A DNA stretch of 64,000 nt from Chryseobacterium sp. OV279 (GTDB taxonomy: Bacteria > Bacteroidota > Bacteroidia > Flavobacteriales > Weeksellaceae), in assembly GCF_900128945.1 (NCBI RefSeq), contig NZ_FQUD01000001.1, forward strand, positions 682,001-746,000, in the 5' to 3' direction. Shown here piece by piece: positions 58,593 to 64,000 of the stretch. Each line of letters starts with the position of its first letter. Within the stretch, counting starts at the first letter, position 1. Made by a program: the position numbers and the translations under genes. The notes beneath the pieces were generated by a model. That model was not told the origin of the DNA. It saw only the letters and a program-made list of their open reading frames with translations, and did not search any database.

Positions 58593-61500
58593 ATGAAGAA
58601 AAAAATAATCTGTGCTTTTGCTTTATTATCCTTTGGCTTTGCATTTTCACAGGAAACCAGCTCTAAAATTTTTGGAAGGCTCAAAGGAATTTCTTCCGAG
58701 GTTACTGTGAAGGTCGTACACATTCCTACGAACAGTGCTTTCGAAACCAAAAGTAACAGCAAGGGGCAGTTTAGTTTAGACAACCTTCAGCCGGGAGGCC
58801 CATATTCCATTGAAATATCGGATGGAAAACAGATTATTTATTCTACTACCAACGTGCAGCTTTCGCTGGGAAATAATGATTTGCCGGTAGTTGAAGTCAA
58901 TACAGGTGAAAAAACAATTGATGAAGTGAAGATCACTTCTAAAAAGACCGGTGCAAAATATGGAGTAGGAATCAGTCAGGCTCAGATTTCAGGACTTCCC
59001 AACATCAACAGGGGAATTCAGGATGTGACCAAACTGATTCCGCAAAGTGCCAATAATTCTTTCAACGGAACCAATTTCAGATACAACAACGTTACGATCG
59101 ACGGATCGATCAATAACGACGCGATTGGTTTCAGTCCGTCTCTGGGAGGTCAGACAGGAACTTCCGGAATGCCGGGAAGCAGTACGCGTTCGAATTCCAT
59201 AAGTCTGGATGCCATTCAGGATGTGCAGGTGTATATTGCGCCGTATGATGTAAAGCTTGGAAATTTCCTGGGTGGAAGTATTAATGCCGTTACCCGAAGC
59301 GGAAGCAATGAAGTGACAGGATCTATTTATGGATACGGAAGAAATGCTTCCATTACCGGAAACAACAGGATAGGAGACAATTCAAAGATGCCGAGCGCTT
59401 TTCAGGATATGATTTATGGAGGAAGGGTAGGACTACCTGTGGTAAAAGACAAAGTTTTCCTGTTCACGAATCTTGAATATACCAAAAGAACAGATCCGGT
59501 ATTCTATAATGCTAACGATCCCAATGCTTTGGTAAGTGATCCCGTGGCTCAGCAGATCTCAGATTTTGTTAAAAATAAATATGGTTTTAATGTAGGGAGC
59601 TTCGACAGCTACAACAACTTTTCAGAAAGCGCGAAGCTTTTTAATAAATTAGACTGGAAGATCAACGATAAACACACTTTATCCATTAAAAACAATACGG
59701 TGTTTTCTCAAGCTTCAAATCTTGAACGGGATGGAGCGAACTTCAGATTTTCAAGCATGGATTTTATTCAGAAAAATAATGCTTCCACGACGACATTGGA
59801 GTTAAAAAGCCGTTTTAATGATCAATGGAATAATAATTTAGTCGTTGGATATTCTTCCATCCACGATTACAGAGATCCTACTTCCGGGAATGCGATGTTT
59901 CCGCAAGTGGAAATTTCCTACAACGGAGGAACCGTACTTCTGGGGAATGACCGTGAAGCCACTGTTTTCAATATGAAACAGAAAACCTTTGAGATCACAG
60001 ATAATCTTACCTATAAAACAGGACACCATACTTTCTTGTTGGGAACGCATAATGAGCTGTACAACATCAATTATGGCTTTGTCAATGCGCTGAACGGAAG
60101 GATTTCCTATAAAAACCTGACCGATTTCTATAATTCCAGTCCATCAAGGATCAGAGGGACGTATCCTTTTAACGGAGACAGTAGAGAAACGCTTTTCGAT
60201 AATCCTTATGCCCAATATAAAGTCAATCTTTTCTCCCTGTATTTTCAGGATGAGATCAATTGGGGAAGGTTAAGATTATCACCGGGAGTAAGAGTAGATT
60301 ACACAGATTTACCGAACAAGCCTTTGTTAAGCAAAATGGTCCAGAGCTCACCTCAGGATCCAAGCTTTGGAAATACCTACAGCTATACACCGCTAGGCCA
60401 ACTTTCGAATGATTATCTTAATAAACCAACAATCTCTCCGAGATTAGGATTTAATCTTGATCTTACCGAAGACCGGTCTATGGTGTTAAGAGGAGGCTCG
60501 GGTATTTTCGTGGGAAGAATTCCTTTTGCATGGTTGGGGTATGCTTATTATAATGACGGGGTAGGTTTCGGAAGCTACGATTATAATGCTCCGACTGCTG
60601 CTCAGCTGGCAGCCAATGGAGATCCTCTGGTAAGCGGTAATTTCCCGAAATGGCAGAACTCTTCAAAGGTTCAGGTAGACCTTATAGATAACAATTTTAA
60701 AATGCCGAGGGTATGGAGAAGCTCTTTAGCCTTTGATTATACATTGGCCGGATACAAACTTACGCTGGAAGGAATTTACACGAAAGTGCTTTATGACCTG
60801 AAGTTCCAGCAGGTAAACAAAACGGATAATGTGACGTATTTCAGCTATGATACCAATCATGAAATGCCTATATATACAACCAATATCAACAGTAATTTCT
60901 CAAATGCCTATCTTCTGTCTAACACTAAGGAAGGATACCGTTACAACCTGACCGCACAGATTTCCAAATCCTATAATTTCGGGTTTAATTTCTTCGTAGC
61001 CTATACGTATGGTGACGCAAAAGATATTACCAACGGAATCAGAAATTCAATGGAAAGTAACTGGCAGATGAACCAGTCCCTGACTCCGAATGATCCTAAG
61101 CTGACAACTTCCAATTTTGCCATCAAAAACAGAGTCGTAGCCAATCTGGGATACAGTCTGGAACTTTCAAAATCCAACAGATTATCTGCTAACGTATATT
61201 TTAATGCCCAATCCGGAAATCCTTTCAGCTGGGGATTTGTGAACAGTACGATTGCGAATACGGGTCAGGCCGCAGGACTTTCTTATGTGTTTAAAGATGC
61301 TGCGGAAGCCGCCAAATATATCGTTCCTATTAAAGATGCCGCCGGAAACGTACTGGTAACTGCGCAACAGCAGATTGCTGACTATGAAAATTTTGTAGGT
61401 GGAAATAAATATCTGAACTCCAGAAGAGGAAAGTTCACAGAAAGAAACGGCGATGTTACCCCATGGAATATTCAGGCCGATTTCAAAATTATGGATGAGA

Positions 61501-61778
61501 TCAGACTCAGCGAAAAATCTAAAAATAATATCCAGATTTCAATAAGCATTATCAATCTTACCAATTTGCTGAATAAAGACTGGGGCAAAGTCTATTTTGT
61601 GCCTAATACCTTTAATTCTACCGCCAGCGTAGGGCTTACGAAAGTTGGAAATGTAGCTGCCGGTCAGCCTGCTGCGGGTGATCCTACGTATAATTTCAAA
61701 ACACCGGGACTGCCTTATACTGTTGATCAGTTTGCATCAAGGTTCCAGGCGCAGTTGGGAGTGAGGTATAATTTTTAA
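58593..61778 (+). CDS. Oar-like TonB-dependent receptor
   Basis: A 1061-aa outer-membrane protein. Signal peptide (FALLSFGFAFSQ), then a carboxypeptidase-regulatory-like domain (residues ~25-95: GRLKGISSEVTV, LDNLQPGGPYSIEI). After it come a plug (SQAQISGLPNINRGIQDVTKLIP, NNVTIDGSINNDAIGFSP) and SISLDAIQDVQVYIAPYDVKLGNFLGGSINAVTRSGSNE, typical of Oar proteins. A long beta-barrel ends in FQAQLGVRYNF with terminal Phe. Such receptors import or display large molecules using TonB energy; the ligand is unknown. Single gene. Confidence 0.93.
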   Translation: MKKKIICAFALLSFGFAFSQETSSKIFGRLKGISSEVTVKVVHIPTNSAFETKSNSKGQFSLDNLQPGGPYSIEISDGKQIIYSTTNVQLSLGNNDLPVVEVNTGEKTIDEVKITSKKTGAKYGVGISQAQISGLPNINRGIQDVTKLIPQSANNSFNGTNFRYNNVTIDGSINNDAIGFSPSLGGQTGTSGMPGSSTRSNSISLDAIQDVQVYIAPYDVKLGNFLGGSINAVTRSGSNEVTGSIYGYGRNASITGNNRIGDNSKMPSAFQDMIYGGRVGLPVVKDKVFLFTNLEYTKRTDPVFYNANDPNALVSDPVAQQISDFVKNKYGFNVGSFDSYNNFSESAKLFNKLDWKINDKHTLSIKNNTVFSQASNLERDGANFRFSSMDFIQKNNASTTTLELKSRFNDQWNNNLVVGYSSIHDYRDPTSGNAMFPQVEISYNGGTVLLGNDREATVFNMKQKTFEITDNLTYKTGHHTFLLGTHNELYNINYGFVNALNGRISYKNLTDFYNSSPSRIRGTYPFNGDSRETLFDNPYAQYKVNLFSLYFQDEINWGRLRLSPGVRVDYTDLPNKPLLSKMVQSSPQDPSFGNTYSYTPLGQLSNDYLNKPTISPRLGFNLDLTEDRSMVLRGGSGIFVGRIPFAWLGYAYYNDGVGFGSYDYNAPTAAQLAANGDPLVSGNFPKWQNSSKVQVDLIDNNFKMPRVWRSSLAFDYTLAGYKLTLEGIYTKVLYDLKFQQVNKTDNVTYFSYDTNHEMPIYTTNINSNFSNAYLLSNTKEGYRYNLTAQISKSYNFGFNFFVAYTYGDAKDITNGIRNSMESNWQMNQSLTPNDPKLTTSNFAIKNRVVANLGYSLELSKSNRLSANVYFNAQSGNPFSWGFVNSTIANTGQAAGLSYVFKDAAEAAKYIVPIKDAAGNVLVTAQQQIADYENFVGGNKYLNSRRGKFTERNGDVTPWNIQADFKIMDEIRLSEKSKNNIQISISIINLTNLLNKDWGKVYFVPNTFNSTASVGLTKVGNVAAGQPAAGDPTYNFKTPGLPYTVDQFASRFQAQLGVRYNF

Positions 61779-61815
61779 TCATTAGTCTTTCATTTTTTAC
61801 TTATAATTTTTTCAG

Positions 61816-61847
61816 CGATCCGGATTTTATTTCCGGGTCGTTTTTTT
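61816..61847 (+). terminator. Rho-independent terminator of the TonB-dependent receptor
   Basis: GATCCGGA (61817-61824) pairs with TCCGGGTC (61832-61839), one G-U pair, followed by T7. Confidence 0.8.
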
Positions 61848-61920
61848 GTTTTTTTTAACTGAGTTCGAAATAAGGCTGACGGTCGGAAAGTCTGAAACTA
61901 CTTATGTTCTGACGATTCTG

Positions 61921-61957
61921 TTATCCATGTCAAGGTTTTAAACCTTGACATGGATAA
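61921..61957. repeat. 18-bp perfect inverted repeat with one-base spacer
   Basis: TTATCCATGTCAAGGTTT (61921-61938), T, AAACCTTGACATGGATAA (61940-61957). It is a cruciform-capable palindrome in the 322 bp between two convergent genes, separate from both terminators. Confidence 0.75.
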
Positions 61958-62031
61958 TTAGGGATTTCCCTTCCAATTTTTCAAGTTTTATCATCTAAAT
62001 TTTCTCATCCGGAACTCAAATATTATAAAAC

Positions 62032-62059
62032 AAAAACCATAGAAAATTCTATGGTTTTT
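62032..62059. terminator. Terminator hairpin of the lectin-like gene (bidirectional form)
   Basis: AAAAACCATAGAA (62032-62044) and TTCTATGGTTTTT (62047-62059), 13-bp arms with a 2-base centre and T/A tracts on both sides. Confidence 0.8.
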
Positions 62060-62100
62060 TGCTGCTTTTTTATAATGGAATTTGTGTTTTCTCCTGGGTT

Positions 62101-63669
62101 TTATTTTACACCTTGTGTTACCATTTTGTTGGAAATAACAGAATAGATACACCCTGTGGTTTTCAAGTTCACCGTAATCGTTGCCGGAACTGAACGGTAA
62201 GCGGTGTCGCCATAAGGTTCAGTGATCTTTCCATTCGAATCCTTTACGGTTCTTCCTTTTATTGTATACGTCATCGTTGCTGTTCCTGTAAATCCGCTTG
62301 ATGGATTGAACGTAACAATACCTGTAGATTTATTATAAGTCCATGTTCCTTCCGGAGTTACTTTTTTACGGTATAGCGTAAGATCGGTATCACTGCTTTT
62401 TGTAAAACTGAAGGTCGAATAATCGATATTGGCATTGCTTCCGGTGGGCGGAGTTGTAATGCTGATAGCCCCTTTATACGCTATATCATTAGAAAAAACC
62501 GGAATATTCACAGGCTGAAACTTACAGGTAGACGTCACATCATCGTTGGCAACGGCTGCATAAGGAAGCGTAAGTTTCACATTTCGGATGATATGCTGCT
62601 GAAATGCAGCTCCTGTTGCTGCTGCAAAACCCAGTTTCAGAACAGCCGGAACCGTTGCATCCAGGGTTTGAGAAGTTGCACCACCTTCGGTGTCTGAAGT
62701 ATTAAAATCAGTAGTTTGTGGATTCGCGTTTTCAGTGTAAGGCACTGAAGTTTTATAATGATAGTAGTTGATAATATTCGTAGGCGTTCCGTTTTGAGTA
62801 GTCTGGATATCCACTTTGATATCAAACCCATCCGTTGTCGTCGGGCTTGTAAAATGGGGAATCAGATCAAGATATACTTTTCTGAATTCTCCCGCATTAT
62901 TTCGGAGATCAAAAACAGAAGCCAGTGTATTGGAAGTAGCCAGATAACTTCTGTCAGCCTGCAGGATTCTGCCCACAGTTCCGGTATTGCTTAAGGTAGA
63001 ACGGGTTACCAAAACAGGATATCCTGTAAATCCGGCTCCTAAACCTGTAGTATTGATCGCAGCACCTCTTGCGCCTCTTAAAGTCACATGACTTGTCGAT
63101 TGGCTCCAGGTTACACCTGCAATACCATTCACTCTGGAATCACCCTGAAAACGTTTAGATTTAAAATTTCCGAACTCATCCAGCGCAATACCCAGATAAG
63201 CTCCTGATAAACCTGCTTTTCTCTGACTGGCATAAGTATCCTTTGTCCTGTTATAGGCATATCCGATTCCGGCACCTGGTGATCCAATGGTAGGGCTGGT
63301 TACCGCTCCGTCATAAAGAAAGAATGATAAACCGTCGCCAAAAGTGCCCCCTAAGGCAGTTCCATTTTTCATCTCATATTCAAACTCAACATGAAGTCCG
63401 TTTACCGAAGTAAAAGTTCTTCCGTTGATAAACAATCCTCCAAACTGGCCTGAACTGGCCGGAGTAAGCTGTACACCCGTAGAAGTATGCGACGCATTTC
63501 CCTGTATTGTAAGTTCAGATGCCGAAGATGCATTCATCAGCGAACTCGAATAGGAATAAAACCCGTAGATACTGGCCACCTCTGTACTGTCTGTCTGCGC
63601 ATACACGAAGTTGGTAAGCAATGTGAAAACCAGGCTCATCAAAGACAGCCCTTTAAAATTCTTTTTCAT
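62101..63669 (-). CDS. Secreted L-type-lectin-like protein with Ig-like C-terminal module
   Basis: A 522-aa exported protein (signal LMSLVFTLLTNFVYAQ). Residues about 30-320 show the legume/L-type lectin order: LHVEFEYEM, TFGDGLSFFLYDG, GAYLGIALDEFGNF and late GFDIKVDIQTTQNG. From residue ~380 a cadherin/Ig-like bacterial module (VANDDVTSTCKFQPVNIPVFSNDI, GIVTFNPSSGFTGTATMTYTIKG) follows. No type IX sorting domain is seen at the end (MVTQGVK). Probably carbohydrate binding or adhesion at the surface; unproven. Six bases separate it from the gene upstream. Confidence 0.75.
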   Translation of the reverse strand: MKKNFKGLSLMSLVFTLLTNFVYAQTDSTEVASIYGFYSYSSSLMNASSASELTIQGNASHTSTGVQLTPASSGQFGGLFINGRTFTSVNGLHVEFEYEMKNGTALGGTFGDGLSFFLYDGAVTSPTIGSPGAGIGYAYNRTKDTYASQRKAGLSGAYLGIALDEFGNFKSKRFQGDSRVNGIAGVTWSQSTSHVTLRGARGAAINTTGLGAGFTGYPVLVTRSTLSNTGTVGRILQADRSYLATSNTLASVFDLRNNAGEFRKVYLDLIPHFTSPTTTDGFDIKVDIQTTQNGTPTNIINYYHYKTSVPYTENANPQTTDFNTSDTEGGATSQTLDATVPAVLKLGFAAATGAAFQQHIIRNVKLTLPYAAVANDDVTSTCKFQPVNIPVFSNDIAYKGAISITTPPTGSNANIDYSTFSFTKSSDTDLTLYRKKVTPEGTWTYNKSTGIVTFNPSSGFTGTATMTYTIKGRTVKDSNGKITEPYGDTAYRSVPATITVNLKTTGCIYSVISNKMVTQGVK

Positions 63670-63675
63670 GACTGC

Positions 63676-64000
63676 TTATTTTACAACAAATACGATGTTG
63701 ATGAAAGAGGCTGATGTAGCATTGGATAGAACATCATAATTCAATACACCCGTGTTGCTGATGCTGTTGATCTTGAAAACAGAAGTATCATAACCCGTCA
63801 CATAATAGTGCAGATCTGTTGCATTGGGGAAAAACGGGATCGAAGCAGGAGCAGATGCACTTCTTGCATTAGCCGGTACATTCGAAAACTGGTTTTTATA
63901 CAATGTGTACAAATCTTTCGTCTGTCCTGTTGCTGTTGTAGTCGTGTCAAAAACTACACTCGGCATATAGAAAAACTTAGCGACATACGGAGAAAGACAT
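63676..64000 (-). CDS. Partial gene for a probable secreted protein (runs off the window)
   Basis: The frame is open through the window edge (reading SPYVAKFFYMPSVVFDT...), so the Met at 63966 is internal and only the C-terminal ~108 residues are seen. They are rich in Ser, Thr, Ala and Asn (NQFSNVPANARSASAPASI, LHYYVTGYDTSVFKINSISNTG) and end SFINIVFVVK. It ends 6 bp before the lectin-like gene, so they form one operon. Family not recognised. Confidence 0.65.
   Translation of the reverse strand, partial: CLSPYVAKFFYMPSVVFDTTTTATGQTKDLYTLYKNQFSNVPANARSASAPASIPFFPNATDLHYYVTGYDTSVFKINSISNTGVLNYDVLSNATSASFINIVFVVK

Overview
The window reads as chromosomal DNA of a Chryseobacterium-like member of the Flavobacteriia (Bacteroidota). 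The evidence is the AT-rich composition, recurrent TAnnTTTG (-7) promoter boxes with weak or no Shine-Dalgarno sequences, Oar-like TonB-dependent receptors with carboxypeptidase-regulatory-like N-termini, a C-type lectin with a C-terminal type IX secretion signal, an S16 protein with a long Ala/Glu tail, and many short lipoproteins. No rRNA, phage, insertion sequence or CRISPR array was seen.

Layout. 1-9.5 kb: a cut-off outer-membrane receptor gene, a Crp/Fnr regulator, an SDR oxidoreductase, a VOC protein, a TetR/14-TM MFS efflux pair with matching palindromic operators, a TlpA-like thioredoxin and a penicillin-binding-like serine hydrolase. 9.5-12.3 kb: an unusual minus-strand cluster, a 436-aa protein of unrecognised family followed by two tandem tRNA-like genes that both have 8-nt anticodon loops, then a SAM methyltransferase starting one base after the second tRNA, and a zinc-ribbon protein. 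12.3-26 kb: small hypothetical genes, lipoproteins, a lactonase, an M3 peptidase, a GreA/GreB-like protein, a nitroreductase, a secreted C-type lectin, rpsP-rimM. 26-32 kb: a serine hydrolase, and an AraC gene plus an HTH regulator gene divergent from a surface-repeat gene, with two identical palindromes 53 bp apart between them. 32-39.4 kb: housekeeping genes (asnS, rpoN, acyl-CoA ligase, ECF sigma factor with its membrane partner) and rnpB.

39.4-48.2 kb is the most striking region: 17 same-strand genes between rnpB and a PPK2 gene, made of only three building blocks. Type A (six copies) is a 123-125-aa lipoprotein with a nearly invariant mature sequence. Type B1 (eight copies) is a variable ~167-187-aa secreted protein with two conserved cysteines. 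Type B2 (three copies) is a related secreted protein lacking that cysteine pair. Every A gene is followed within 3-11 bp by a B1 gene. I do not recognise any of the three families.

48.3-64 kb: ppk2, a DUF1573 protein, valS, a GIY-YIG nuclease gene enclosed by 13-bp inverted repeats, a DUF4241 protein, a PfkB kinase, an alpha/beta-hydrolase, an HD phosphohydrolase, a DUF72 protein, a 1061-aa Oar-like TonB-dependent receptor, an L-type-lectin-like secreted protein and a partial gene at the right edge. Several families of short dispersed intergenic repeats (GGGCTTTAGCCC hairpins, GATGTCAGA-rich repeats, ATGAGTAATGAGCA repeats) recur through the window in both orientations.
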